This document shows, piece by piece, positions 5,617 through 14,535 of a stretch of 64,000 nt of DNA; the first letter of the stretch is position 1, and each line of letters begins with the position of its first letter. The stretch is from Clostridioides difficile (lineage in GTDB: Bacteria; Bacillota; Clostridia; Peptostreptococcales; Peptostreptococcaceae): contig CP103804.1 in the NCBI GenBank assembly GCA_024919175.1, positions 3,038,001 to 3,102,000 of the forward strand, in the 5' to 3' direction. A program made the position numbers and the translations under genes. A model generated the notes under the pieces. The model searched no databases. It was not told where the DNA came from and worked only from the letters and a program-made list of their open reading frames with translations.

Positions 5617-7719
5617 TTATTTATCTAGCTTTAAAATTTCTAAAATTTCTCTTGCTGTTTGTGGCTTTCCAAAAAAATATCCCTGTATATAATCTGGTTT
5701 CATTTGCTTAACTAAATCATACTCTTTCTGTGTTTCTACCCCCTCTAAACACACCATTATTCCTACATCATGACAAATTGCAACAATAAAGTGTATGAAT
5801 GTGGCATCAAACTTACTTTTTAATATATCTTTAACAAATACTCTATCAATTTTAACTATATCTATTGGAGAAAATTTTAAAATTTCTAAAGAAGAGTACC
5901 CAGTACCAAAATCATCCATAGCAATACGAATTCCTAAGTATTGTAAAACTTCAAACTTAGCTTGTAAAATACTCATATTTTGCACTGTATGGCTTTCTGT
6001 CAACTCTAATACAAGATTTTGATAAGGAAAATTTTCCTCAGATATAATTTTGATTACATCCTCAATAAATGTATCTTCTAATATTTGTACAGCTGAAACA
6101 TTTACACTTACTGTAAAAAGAGGATTGTAATCAATCCAATCACCACAAGTACGTAATGCCATTTTAAGTACCCATGCTCCTACATCATTTATCATATCAT
6201 TTTCTTCTAAAATTGGAATAAACTCTAAAGGAGAAATTGCTTCACCTTTCTGGTTAGTCCATCTCAAAAGTGCTTCAACACCTATTATTTTATGACTTTG
6301 TGTTTCTACTTGTGGCTGAAATCGAAGACTAAATCCCCGAAAATTATTATTAATTGATGCTTTCAACTCCCACATCATTTCCAATGAATACATTTTATTT
6401 TTTAAGATTTTTTCAGAGAAGAAAACAAGTTTATTCTTACCATGTTCTTTAGCATACTGTAAAGAGTAACTAGCATATTTATAAAGTTCTTTTACTGTAT
6501 CTCCATGTTTCGGATATATAGAACAGCCAGTAGAAATTGTTATATTTAATCCATATTTTCTCCACAAGTGAAGATGTATAATCAAATTCTGTATTTGTTC
6601 ATATAGAATTTTAACATCATTTTCTTCAACATTATCAACAAGAATTCCCATTTCATCACCATCAAGTCTATAAAGTTCGGCATTGCCTGGCAAAATAGAC
6701 TTTATGGATTGTGCTAAAGTTTTTATTATGTTATCTCCAAAAGCTCTATCATACATCTCATTAACATTCTTGAAGTCATCAATATTTAGTAGCATTATGC
6801 ATAATTTTTCAATCATAGGATTTGAAAGTTTTTCTTCAAATACACTCATAAATTCATAGTAGTTTAATAACTGTGTTAATGGGTCAATCTTATTTTGTTT
6901 ACCCAGCTGTGTCATAATTCCTGCAAAAATACTTGGCTCTCCAAATTCATCACGCATTAATTGCCCTCTGCACTTTAACCAGATATATTCTCCACTACGA
7001 TTTTTAGCTCTAAATTCAACTGTATGATAATCCATATAATCTTTGCCTATTTCCATATTTGACTTATAAAAACGAGACCAGTCTTCCGGATGTACAATTT
7101 TTTTCCAATATACAAGTGGATTTTCCACAATTTCTCCTGGTAAATCAAATAATTCAACTTGTGATGGTGAATATCGAAATACTCCTGTTTTTAAATTACA
7201 TATGTATATATATTCATCTGTACCTCTAATCAAAGCATCATAAAGTAAGGTTGAATCATAATCAAACTTATCTCTTGACACATTTAAATGCTCAAAGAGC
7301 TCTTTTTTTTCATTGTTATCTGACACTTTACAAAATTCATCAATCTTAACTTGTTTGTTTAAAGCTATAGAATTTGTAATATCTATAGATTGATGTATAT
7401 GAACAGTTGTCCCATCATACCATGTAATTAAACTATCATAATTCTCAAAGACTCTATTTAACTTATTACATTTTTCATACCATTTTACTGATACTCCTTT
7501 TTTATTGTTCTCCAATAATTCTGAAACTTTACAACAACTACAAGGAATATTTTTTTCAGGGTATAACACTTCCCAACAAACTTTTCCTTCTGGTGCTAAA
7601 ATATTATATTCTTCTTTCATATTTTTATTCATAAAAATAATTTTATTGGTATGAATATCTGTAATATATATATTAATCTTTAGCTGATTTAATATAATTT
7701 CAAGGTTATGTTTGTTCAT
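5617..7719 (-). CDS. pdcA: c-di-GMP phosphodiesterase, PAS / degenerate GGDEF / EAL (PdcA-like)
   Basis: 700 codons from the ATG at 7719 (AAGGAGG seven bases upstream; a GTG at 7725 is less well placed). An N-terminal PAS-like region contains a Cys pair (CSCCK); a second PAS domain spans ~160-285. The GGDEF domain (~290-440) has RLDGDEMG in place of GGDEF, so it probably does not make c-di-GMP but may bind GTP. The EAL domain (~455-700) keeps EALLRW, NVS, ELTES, DDFGTGYSS and KID, the metal and catalytic residues, so hydrolysis of c-di-GMP to pGpG is expected. Architecture and closeness to cotB fit PdcA (CD1515 in strain 630), a nutrient-controlled regulator of biofilm and toxin; the name rests on recall of gene order. 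Confidence 0.85.
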   Translation of the reverse strand: MNKHNLEIILNQLKINIYITDIHTNKIIFMNKNMKEEYNILAPEGKVCWEVLYPEKNIPCSCCKVSELLENNKKGVSVKWYEKCNKLNRVFENYDSLITWYDGTTVHIHQSIDITNSIALNKQVKIDEFCKVSDNNEKKELFEHLNVSRDKFDYDSTLLYDALIRGTDEYIYICNLKTGVFRYSPSQVELFDLPGEIVENPLVYWKKIVHPEDWSRFYKSNMEIGKDYMDYHTVEFRAKNRSGEYIWLKCRGQLMRDEFGEPSIFAGIMTQLGKQNKIDPLTQLLNYYEFMSVFEEKLSNPMIEKLCIMLLNIDDFKNVNEMYDRAFGDNIIKTLAQSIKSILPGNAELYRLDGDEMGILVDNVEENDVKILYEQIQNLIIHLHLWRKYGLNITISTGCSIYPKHGDTVKELYKYASYSLQYAKEHGKNKLVFFSEKILKNKMYSLEMMWELKASINNNFRGFSLRFQPQVETQSHKIIGVEALLRWTNQKGEAISPLEFIPILEENDMINDVGAWVLKMALRTCGDWIDYNPLFTVSVNVSAVQILEDTFIEDVIKIISEENFPYQNLVLELTESHTVQNMSILQAKFEVLQYLGIRIAMDDFGTGYSSLEILKFSPIDIVKIDRVFVKDILKSKFDATFIHFIVAICHDVGIMVCLEGVETQKEYDLVKQMKPDYIQGYFFGKPQTAREILEILKLDK

Positions 7720-8136
7720 ATACACGCCTCCTTCATTGTTACTATTATTTATAACAACATTTCCAAAATTATTTTTCCTACAGAGGATTACTTATCATTT
7801 ATATATACATTAAATAGCCTAATTCATTTGGTAAATTTATCACTTCATATTTTAAATTATAGTTGATTAAAAAAAATACATCAATATTCTATTTTCCAAT
7901 TTAAATGATGTGTAAAAAATATATTTAATAATGGATTTGCACAATCTCTTACTGGACTTTTTATTCGTAAAGATATAATAAAACCTCTACCCAGTTTTGC
8001 GATTATAATAACCAGTTTTACATACCTACTTGTAAAATACTTCTAGGCAATATATCATACTATATAGGTCTTCAAATGAAATAATACATGCTATTTACTG
8101 AATATTTTAATTTTTCGTTTTTTAGGGGGATTGATT
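7720..8136. other. intergenic region without recognised gene
   Basis: About 400 bases of AT-rich sequence between the divergently oriented phosphodiesterase (minus) and small gene (plus). I see no riboswitch consensus, tRNA or supported ORF; promoters for both sides must lie here. Confidence 0.5.
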
Positions 8137-8319
8137 GTGTTTAAAGATAAAATTGATGAATGTGTCCATATAATGACTGCATATATTGCTAATTTAAAAG
8201 AATACTATTCATTTATAGAAACTCAAATCGATGATTTTATTAAAAAATATGGCGAAGATACTGTTGAGTCATGCCTTCATAGAATAATGATTTTATTATC
8301 TGAATGTGGTTTGGCATAA
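8137..8319 (+). CDS. small protein of 60 residues, unknown function
   Basis: The GTG at 8137 is preceded by AGGGGGA six bases upstream, better spaced than the TTG at 8131. The product is a helical, acidic peptide (FKDKIDECVHIMTAYIANLK..., ending LLSECGLA) with no signal peptide. A stem-loop terminator follows at 8336, so it is a self-contained transcription unit just upstream of cotB. No family recognised; its two-helix look resembles short helical-bundle proteins. Confidence 0.65.
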   Translation: MFKDKIDECVHIMTAYIANLKEYYSFIETQIDDFIKKYGEDTVESCLHRIMILLSECGLA

Positions 8320-8335
8320 AGTCAAGTATATTAAA

Positions 8336-8378
8336 TAGGCAAAAAGAATTTTCTATAAGATTCTTCTTGCCTACTTTT
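8336..8378 (+). terminator. terminator after the 60-residue gene
   Basis: TAGGCAAAAAGAAT (8336-8349) pairs with ATTCTTCTTGCCTA (8360-8373) with one mismatch, followed by CTTTTA. Confidence 0.75.
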
Positions 8379-8552
8379 ATATATTTTAGTTTTAATATCT
8401 TTATCCAAAAGTCATGTATTCAAAACTAAAATTTAATAAAAAATATTAAAATTAGTAATAAAAGAATTTAATTAATTTATTTCTAATATACATAAAATCA
8501 AATATTAAGAATAAAGTATTATAAACAAGATAGTTTTTAAAGGGAGGAAATT

Positions 8553-9467
8553 ATGATAGATAATCAAAAATATGTTATTTTATCACTTGAATTACATTTA
8601 TTTTTTTCAAGAATTATGAAAGAGCATTCTCTTTTTTTAGAGGCAGGATTCACACCTAAAGATTACAATCTTGCTCTAGAAGCTGACCACTATAAAAAAC
8701 AATTTGAGGAATTATTATCATATGCTGTTAGTGCTAGTAATGGTATAATTAGACCCGATATCTTATACTCAGAAGAAATTGTCACTAGCCACACATTGGA
8801 TGCAGAAAAAAAGACAGAGGGCTTTACAGGAATAGAAATAAATCAAAACATAACTACAAGAGAATTAAATTTACAGAGTGGTGTAAATCCACAAGTTAGC
8901 CAAGATTTAGTAAATTATGTAGCTCAGCTTAACTCAGATTCATTGAAATTACTTGATGGACTTATTAATCTAAAAGAAAGAGTTCTAGATGGAGTACTAT
9001 CATGCAATCTATTTACCTCAAATTACCCTATGCTTATTGAACATATAATACATGAAGCTAAGTTATATCGTTCCTATGTAGTTGATCTTGAAAATAAAAT
9101 AGATATTGACTCAAAAGATTTTAAAGAGATAGAATTATTTTGGGACCAAATTATGATGGAACATGCATTATTTATGAGAGGATTACTTGACCCATCTGAA
9201 AATGAACTAATCAATACTTCAAATGATTTTGCTATGAAATTTAAGGAATTAATAGAAGAGACAAATAAAATGAATGATGCTACTATAGCTAGCATGACAG
9301 ACAAGACGCTAGATGAAACAGTTGAATTCAAAGATTTTAAAGAGGCTGGAGTATCTGGAATAGAAGAATGTAAAATAAAATCTATAATATTACCTCTCTT
9401 AGCAGACCATGTTTTAAGAGAGGCCAACCATTATATCAGAATATTGGAGAGCTACAAAAATATGTAA
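8553..9467 (+). CDS. cotB: spore coat protein CotB, DUF2935 family
   Basis: 304 codons with AGGGAGGAAATT before the ATG. The protein is two tandem DUF2935 repeats: residues ~10-130 (LSLELHLFFSRIMKEHSLFL...) and ~190-300 (IELFWDQIMMEHALFMRG...). Both halves carry the EH pair of this ferritin-like helical family, and the C-terminal helix has a further HVLREANHYIRIL motif that could complete a metal site. There is no signal peptide, as for proteins deposited on the spore from the mother cell. Length and sequence fit CotB (CD1511) of C. difficile, an outer coat protein. Its coat location is literature knowledge; possible metal binding is inference. Confidence 0.88.
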   Translation: MIDNQKYVILSLELHLFFSRIMKEHSLFLEAGFTPKDYNLALEADHYKKQFEELLSYAVSASNGIIRPDILYSEEIVTSHTLDAEKKTEGFTGIEINQNITTRELNLQSGVNPQVSQDLVNYVAQLNSDSLKLLDGLINLKERVLDGVLSCNLFTSNYPMLIEHIIHEAKLYRSYVVDLENKIDIDSKDFKEIELFWDQIMMEHALFMRGLLDPSENELINTSNDFAMKFKELIEETNKMNDATIASMTDKTLDETVEFKDFKEAGVSGIEECKIKSIILPLLADHVLREANHYIRILESYKNM

Positions 9468-9640
9468 TTAAAAAACTCTACACAAATTTATATAACATAA
9501 AATTATATATAAGAATATATTTTAAAATAAGTGTATTGTTACTTATAAGTAATAATATAAAATAGAAAAATATTAATTTAATAATCATAGATTAGAATAA
9601 CTATTTTTTATAAAACAAAATATTCTTTATAAAATTAATT

Positions 9641-9678
9641 AAAGTAAAGATGCATCTAAACTGCTTCTTTACTTTTTT
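9641..9678 (+). terminator. terminator downstream of cotB
   Basis: AAAGTAAAG..GCA pairs with TGC..CTTTACTTT, ending in a T run. It lies 170 bases past the cotB stop. Confidence 0.75.
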
Positions 9679-10044
9679 ATTATTCAATAGAAATTAAGCC
9701 ATTTTATTTATAATAAATATTTATGAAAAAACATATAATCAGCTATAATTTACAAGATTATTCTATATAAGTTTAAAAATTAAAACTCTTAACAAAACTA
9801 TTTTTCCAATTTATTATTTACTAAAAATTAATAATAGACATCTTATAATAAAAACTTATTTGTGTTATAACTATATTGTAACTATTTTCATAATTTCAGG
9901 AAAATATTAATAATAAAATTGGTTTTATGTAAGCTAATTTTGTATAATCTTTTCTTTATCTTTATTTATGCAATTATCTATTAGGTAAATTTAATTAGTA
10001 TAATAGTTACAACCTTAAAATTTAAATATGGGAGTGATTTTAGT
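9679..10044 (+). other. intergenic region upstream of the LUD gene
   Basis: AT-rich and without a gene. Two -10-like TATAAT boxes read toward the LUD gene, near 9941 and near 9998. Nothing else is recognised. Confidence 0.4.
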
Positions 10045-10692
10045 ATGATAAGACAAACACCTTTAGAAAAACGTTATGATAAGTTAGGTCCAAACATCGT
10101 TACAGCTCTTAAAAAACGCTATTTTGATGCTTATTATTGTAAAACTAAAAACGATGCTTTACAGCAAATTTTAGATTTAATTCCTCAAAATCATACAGTC
10201 TCATGGGGAGGTTCTGAAACTCTTAAGGAAATGGGAGTACAAATTGCTGTTAAAAATAAAGGAAATAAAGTTATTGATAGGGATTTGGCAAAAAGCCCAG
10301 AAGAAAGAACAGAAATCATGCGTCAAGCACTTTTATGTGATACTTTTTTAATGAGCAGTAATGCTATTAGTGAAGATGGCCAGCTTTTCAATATTGATGG
10401 AAATGGAAATCGTGTAGCTGCAATGATTTTTGGACCAAAAAGTGTTATAGTTGTTGCTGGTATGAATAAGATTGTAAAAAATGTTGATGATGCAATGCAA
10501 AGAGCTAGAACAATTGCTGCGCCAGCAGTTGTACAACGTTTTCAAGATGTTAATACTCCTTGTTATATTAATGGTAGTTGCATAGATTGTACAAGTCCTG
10601 AAAGTAGTTGTGCATATATGGTAACTACAAGAATTAGTCGTCCAGCAAATAAAATAAAAGTAATATTGGTTGGAGAAAACCTTGGTCTATAA
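10045..10692 (+). CDS. LUD-domain protein (LutC/YkgG-like)
   Basis: 215 codons with a GGGAGTG ribosome site. The whole length is one LUD domain: the N-terminal helix pair (LEKRYDKLGPNIVTALKKR), the SWGGSETLKEMGV loop and the AAMIFGPKSVIVVAGMNKIV core are typical of the family that includes LutC of lactate oxidation. A Cys-rich motif near the C-terminus (CYINGSCIDCTSPESSC) could hold metal or be redox-active; it is not part of LutC. No lutA/lutB partners flank it, so a lactate role is doubtful. Standalone LUD proteins are common in clostridia with unknown substrate. Confidence 0.85.
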   Translation: MIRQTPLEKRYDKLGPNIVTALKKRYFDAYYCKTKNDALQQILDLIPQNHTVSWGGSETLKEMGVQIAVKNKGNKVIDRDLAKSPEERTEIMRQALLCDTFLMSSNAISEDGQLFNIDGNGNRVAAMIFGPKSVIVVAGMNKIVKNVDDAMQRARTIAAPAVVQRFQDVNTPCYINGSCIDCTSPESSCAYMVTTRISRPANKIKVILVGENLGL

Positions 10693-10754
10693 AATACACT
10701 TATATGCAAAATCTATTGCATAAATAATAAAATAATATTACATAGTTTACTTAT

Positions 10755-10804
10755 AAAAGTGATAGAGTGCAAATTCTATATAGAATTTGCACTCTATCAC
10801 TTTT
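10755..10804. terminator. perfect 50-base palindrome, probably a terminator
   Basis: The arms 10755-10779 and 10780-10804 are exact reverse complements with no spacer. The element begins AAAAGTGATAGAGTGC and ends in CACTTTTA. It sits 60 bases after the LUD stop and would act as a terminator on either strand, though its length and lack of a loop are unusual. Confidence 0.65.
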
Positions 10805-11088
10805 ATGTTATCTTTAAGTTTTAATTGTTTAATAACTCTTATTCTCCTTTTTGTAACACTGCAAATAATCTCATCTTACATATTACTACTTTTTTAGTAC
10901 AATTTATTATCCATCTTTATAGCATAATTAATTGTTTCATATACAATTAAATCTTTCATATTATATTTACTCTTTTTTAGTCTAAAAAATATTGAAGTAA
11001 ATTTATAAATATTAACTTTTTTCACTTAACAATTATTAAAATGATTGTCACTATTTTAAAATCAAATTTATTTCTTTCTTGACACTAG
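10805..11088. other. intergenic region, possible decayed ORF
   Basis: No intact gene. The minus strand carries a short readable stretch (MKDLIVYETINYAIKMDNKLY, then stop, then further codon-like sequence in another frame), which may be a decayed gene or chance. Confidence 0.25.
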
Positions 11089-11135
11089 TATTTATATATA
11101 GTACTCTTTATATAAACTATTATATATAAAGAGTA
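11089..11135 (+). promoter_or_regulatory. promoter with inverted-repeat operator, upstream of the creatininase-family gene
   Basis: TTGACA at 11089-11094 is followed by a perfect 13-base inverted repeat (11102-11114 TACTCTTTATATA; 11123-11135) over the expected -10 region. A related arrangement precedes the MATE gene at 12187-12227. Confidence 0.55.
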
Positions 11136-11203
11136 TTATCAATTATTACATCAATAACAAAATAGTATCACTAATAAAATAAATGTTCAGGAGGCTCAAG
11201 ACT

Positions 11204-12046
11204 ATGAATTATAACTTACTTACTCTTTCATGGGAAGATATTTTAAATTTAGACAAAGAAAAACTAGTAGTATTTGTTGGTATAGCTCCAATTGAAGAAC
11301 ATGGTAGACATTTACCAATAGGAGTAGATATTTATGAAACAGATAAATGGATTGAACTTGCAATTGATAAACTAGACTCAATTTTACCTAGTTATTGTTA
11401 TGGGAAACTTCCTATAATCCCTTTGGGGTTTGCGGACATGGGAACTTTCCCAGGTAATATTCATGTTAACCGTGAATTAATTTACAAAATAATTTATAGT
11501 ACATTAGAGAATATAATTAAATGGGATGTTAAAAATATCATTGTTATATCTGCTCATGCTGACCCACTACATGCAATTGCTATAGAACAAGCCTGTGAAT
11601 CAATCAACAAAGAATATGGCATAATTTCTATTGCACCTATGGGTTCAATTTTTAATTGTGAACAAAAAGGAATCTTGAGAAAGCTTTCTAATCCTGTTGA
11701 AGAAAAAATTAAAATATTTCCAAATGATTTTCACGCAGGATGGATTGAAACATCAAATATGTTGGTGCTATATCCTGAATTAGTAAATGGTAATTATCAA
11801 GAACGCCCTGATATATCTATTCAAAATAATGAAATGATGAACATTCAAAAAGTTATTAATGCAATTAAAAACGAAGGTCATATTGGATTTCCTAAAGAAG
11901 CAAGTAAAGAATTGGGAATTGAATTAAACAATGACATTGGAGAACAAATATGTACAGCTACACATAATTTTATTCTGCGTTCTAATTATGAAAAATATAT
12001 GAACCATCCTTTATACCATATACCAAGTCTAAGACTTAAAGTTTAA
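11204..12046 (+). CDS. creatininase-family amidohydrolase
   Basis: 280 codons from the ATG at 11204 (AGGAGG upstream; the ATG at 11183 would place the ribosome site inside the gene). Family metal ligands are visible: the N-terminal PIEEHGRHLPIGVDIYE supplies Glu, His and Asp; SAHADPLH replaces the usual NGHGGN loop; and DFHAGWIETS carries the later Glu. Members hydrolyse cyclic or linear amides (creatinine, formamides) or process peptides (MftE). No creatine genes are nearby, so the substrate is unknown. It is followed by a MATE exporter whose promoter shares an operator-like motif, suggesting joint control. Confidence 0.85.
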   Translation: MNYNLLTLSWEDILNLDKEKLVVFVGIAPIEEHGRHLPIGVDIYETDKWIELAIDKLDSILPSYCYGKLPIIPLGFADMGTFPGNIHVNRELIYKIIYSTLENIIKWDVKNIIVISAHADPLHAIAIEQACESINKEYGIISIAPMGSIFNCEQKGILRKLSNPVEEKIKIFPNDFHAGWIETSNMLVLYPELVNGNYQERPDISIQNNEMMNIQKVINAIKNEGHIGFPKEASKELGIELNNDIGEQICTATHNFILRSNYEKYMNHPLYHIPSLRLKV

Positions 12047-12186
12047 AAATTATAATTAGTATGATACTTAATTTTTTAAGATACTATAATATATTTATAA
12101 CATATAAAAAATCCTTACATAAACTCTAATAGATAATATAAATTATTATTAATTTAAAGCCATTTATAGTATCAACAAAGTTTTTC

Positions 12187-12227
12187 TTGACTATATAGTT
12201 ACTATATACCTTATTATATATAGAGAG
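12187..12227 (+). promoter_or_regulatory. promoter with inverted-repeat operator, upstream of the MATE gene
   Basis: TTGACT at 12187-12192, then an AT-rich dyad (TTACTATATA near 12199-12208 and TATATAGAGAGTAA near 12217-12230) covering a TATTAT -10 box. It resembles the dyad at 11102-11135. Confidence 0.45.
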
Positions 12228-12248
12228 TAATAAAAGGAGGTAAAATTT

Positions 12249-13574
12249 ATGGAAAATTTATTTACAAGAAAATTCACTACTTTTGAATTTCTAAAATTTG
12301 TTTCTCCTGCAATTATATCCATGGTATTTATATCTTTATACACAATAATAGATGGTATATTTGTATCAACATTAGTTGGCTCAGATGCTCTTGCTAGTAT
12401 AAATATTGTACTACCCATAATCAACCTTGTTTGTGGTTTTGGAATAATGATGGCAACTGGTGGAGGAGCTATAGTCTCTATACGTATGGGGGAAAATAGA
12501 CAAGATGAAGCCAATTCTACATTTTCTTTTATAGTCTTGTTTTCATTGATTATTGGAATTTTATTCACAGTAATCTCATATTTTTTTGTCAAAGAAATAT
12601 CTATTTTACTTGGAGCAACAGACAAACTACTACCTTATTGTATAACTTATGGTGAGGTTATGATTTTATGTACACCTTTTTATATTTTAAAATTTATATT
12701 TGAATATTTTACAAGAACTGACGGAAACTCTAAATTTAGTTTATTTCTATCAGTAATTGGAGGTGTAACAAATATAATATTAGATTATGTGTTTATTAAA
12801 TATTTTGGAATGGGTCTTCTAGGTGCTGCTGTTGCAACTGCTATAGGTATTATTTTAACTTGCCTTTTAGGTATAGCCTACTTCTTATCAAGTAAATCTA
12901 CACTAAAACTTAAAAAACCAAGAATTGATTTTAGAATTATAAGAGATACCATGATAAATGGTTCTTCTGAAATGGTTACAGAGTTGTCTACAGGAATTAC
13001 AACATTCTTATTTAATATAGTTGCTTTAAAATTGGCTGGAGAAACTGGGCTTGCAGCTCTTACTATAGTACTTTATGCTCACTTTTTAATGACATCGGTT
13101 TATCTAGGGTTTGCTGCTGGAGTCTCACCATTGATAAGTTATAATTTTGGTGCTGAAAATAGTGATAAATTGAAAGAAACGTTTAAACACTCTTTAAAAT
13201 TTATATTGGTTTCTTCTATTTTAGTTTTTATTATAGCCTTAGTTTTTGCACCGCTTATTGTTAGAGTCTTTGTAAATCCTCATAGTGAAGTATTTGATTT
13301 GGCTTTACAAGGTCTAAAAATATTTGCTTTTGCTTTTTTATTTGTTGGAATAAATATATTTGCATCAGGATTTTTTACAGCATTTCACAATGGAAAAATT
13401 TCAGCCATTATATCTTTTAGTCGAGCCTTTGTTTTTGTAATTATAGGAATTATAATTCTTCCTCCTATATTGCATCTAAATGGATTGTGGCTTACTGTTC
13501 CATTTGCTGAAATTATAACTATATTTATATCTATATTGTTTATAAAAAAATATAAAAGTAGATATAAATATTAG
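12249..13574 (+). CDS. MATE-family multidrug/cation efflux protein
   Basis: 441 codons, AGGAGGTAAAATTT before the ATG. Twelve hydrophobic segments spread over the length in two similar halves, the usual MATE plan and size. FEFLKFVSPAIISMVFISLY at the start and the second-half repeat beginning IIRDTMINGSSEMVTELSTGI are characteristic of clostridial MepA-like exporters. It would export cationic drugs or metabolites using a sodium or proton gradient. It follows the creatininase-family gene by ~200 bases with its own promoter and ends at a shared bidirectional terminator. Confidence 0.92.
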   Translation: MENLFTRKFTTFEFLKFVSPAIISMVFISLYTIIDGIFVSTLVGSDALASINIVLPIINLVCGFGIMMATGGGAIVSIRMGENRQDEANSTFSFIVLFSLIIGILFTVISYFFVKEISILLGATDKLLPYCITYGEVMILCTPFYILKFIFEYFTRTDGNSKFSLFLSVIGGVTNIILDYVFIKYFGMGLLGAAVATAIGIILTCLLGIAYFLSSKSTLKLKKPRIDFRIIRDTMINGSSEMVTELSTGITTFLFNIVALKLAGETGLAALTIVLYAHFLMTSVYLGFAAGVSPLISYNFGAENSDKLKETFKHSLKFILVSSILVFIIALVFAPLIVRVFVNPHSEVFDLALQGLKIFAFAFLFVGINIFASGFFTAFHNGKISAIISFSRAFVFVIIGIIILPPILHLNGLWLTVPFAEIITIFISILFIKKYKSRYKY

Positions 13575-13669
13575 TAAAATAGATACTTGTTAAAATTGAT
13601 AAAACTAACCTAAAGTAACAGTTTTTAAATTTAACTTTAGTAACTAAATTTTATATTTGTAATGAAATT

Positions 13670-13713
13670 AAAGCCCTTAAAATCCAAAACAAATGGTTTT
13701 TAAGGGCTTTTAC
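13670..13713. terminator. bidirectional terminator between convergent genes
   Basis: AAAGCCCTTAAAA (13670-13682) pairs perfectly with TTTTAAGGGCTTT (13698-13710). It serves the MATE gene (plus) and the ABC operon (minus). Confidence 0.85.
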
Positions 13714-13743
13714 TAGTAATGTTTAAATTAATTTTTATTTTAA

Positions 13744-14535
13744 CTATAATAAATCATTTGCATAATCCTTGATTGGAGCTCTTCTAAGTAGTAATATTAT
13801 TAATACTATACAAACAAATATAGTTCCTACTTTTAACCCTAATAAAATAGAAGGATTTGCAAATAAAGTAATAATTTTATCTAAAAATGCAAGCATTTTT
13901 TGCGTATGTTTAATTGCAAAATTAACTATATAAATTAATATCAATATTGGTAATCCTATCAATAGAGTAAAACTTGTAGCTTTTCTAACTCTATATGTGA
14001 AAGCACCCAATAAAGCACCTATCAAACCTATACATATTTCACTAATACATAAATTTATAAAATAATTTAAGTAAGCTAGTGGCATATTTGCTGTTGATGA
14101 TTCTATTATCGTTGGTATAGAAGTCCAAATTAAATCTTGTTTCAATAAAGCTAATATATCCAGATTATAACCTGTTATAAGCTCCATAGATAACTTTGAT
14201 AAAAATATTAAAACTATACTTATAATAGAAAGAACAAATGCCAAAATAATTAAAGTTAGTATAATAGCTTTTATACAATTCTTTCTATCTGCCCTTATAC
14301 TTAAAGCCCCTGAAAAATCTTTATTTACTATGGATATTCCATATACAAATATCAGTATACTTATATAGTTTAAAAGTGGAGTTGTGAAAGATGATAAGTC
14401 TTGTTTAGGTAAATTAGCAAAAGTTACAATAATAAGTGGTAAAACATTTAAAAAAACACCTATTACCAAAAATAAAATTATATACGTTTTTGTATTTTTA
14501 TTAAAAAATTTCATATATGGTCTTAATTCATTCAA
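13744..14535 (-). CDS. ABC-2 type transporter permease
   Basis: 263 codons starting at a TTG (14533-14535) that directly follows the stop of the ATPase gene, with AAAGGAGG eight bases ahead. Six hydrophobic segments are visible, e.g. TYIILFLVIGVFLNVLPLII and the C-terminal VGTIFVCIVLIILLLRR. It forms an importer/exporter complex with the upstream ATPase; last gene of a GntR-ATPase-permease operon like ytrABC-type systems of Firmicutes. Substrate unknown. Confidence 0.85.
   Translation of the reverse strand: MNELRPYMKFFNKNTKTYIILFLVIGVFLNVLPLIIVTFANLPKQDLSSFTTPLLNYISILIFVYGISIVNKDFSGALSIRADRKNCIKAIILTLIILAFVLSIISIVLIFLSKLSMELITGYNLDILALLKQDLIWTSIPTIIESSTANMPLAYLNYFINLCISEICIGLIGALLGAFTYRVRKATSFTLLIGLPILILIYIVNFAIKHTQKMLAFLDKIITLFANPSILLGLKVGTIFVCIVLIILLLRRAPIKDYANDLL

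Noticed and set aside
5795..6022. 75-residue plus-strand ORF
   Set aside because: Shadow of the EAL domain gene on the other strand; no ribosome site.
7720..8136. c-di-GMP riboswitch beside the phosphodiesterase gene
   Set aside because: Looked for the class I conserved core and found none on either strand.
9074..9427. 117-residue minus-strand ORF
   Set aside because: Lies within cotB on the opposite strand, with low-complexity composition and no ribosome site.
12191..12625. 144-residue minus-strand ORF
   Set aside because: Shadow of the MATE gene; the hydrophobic-codon complement gives a long open frame.
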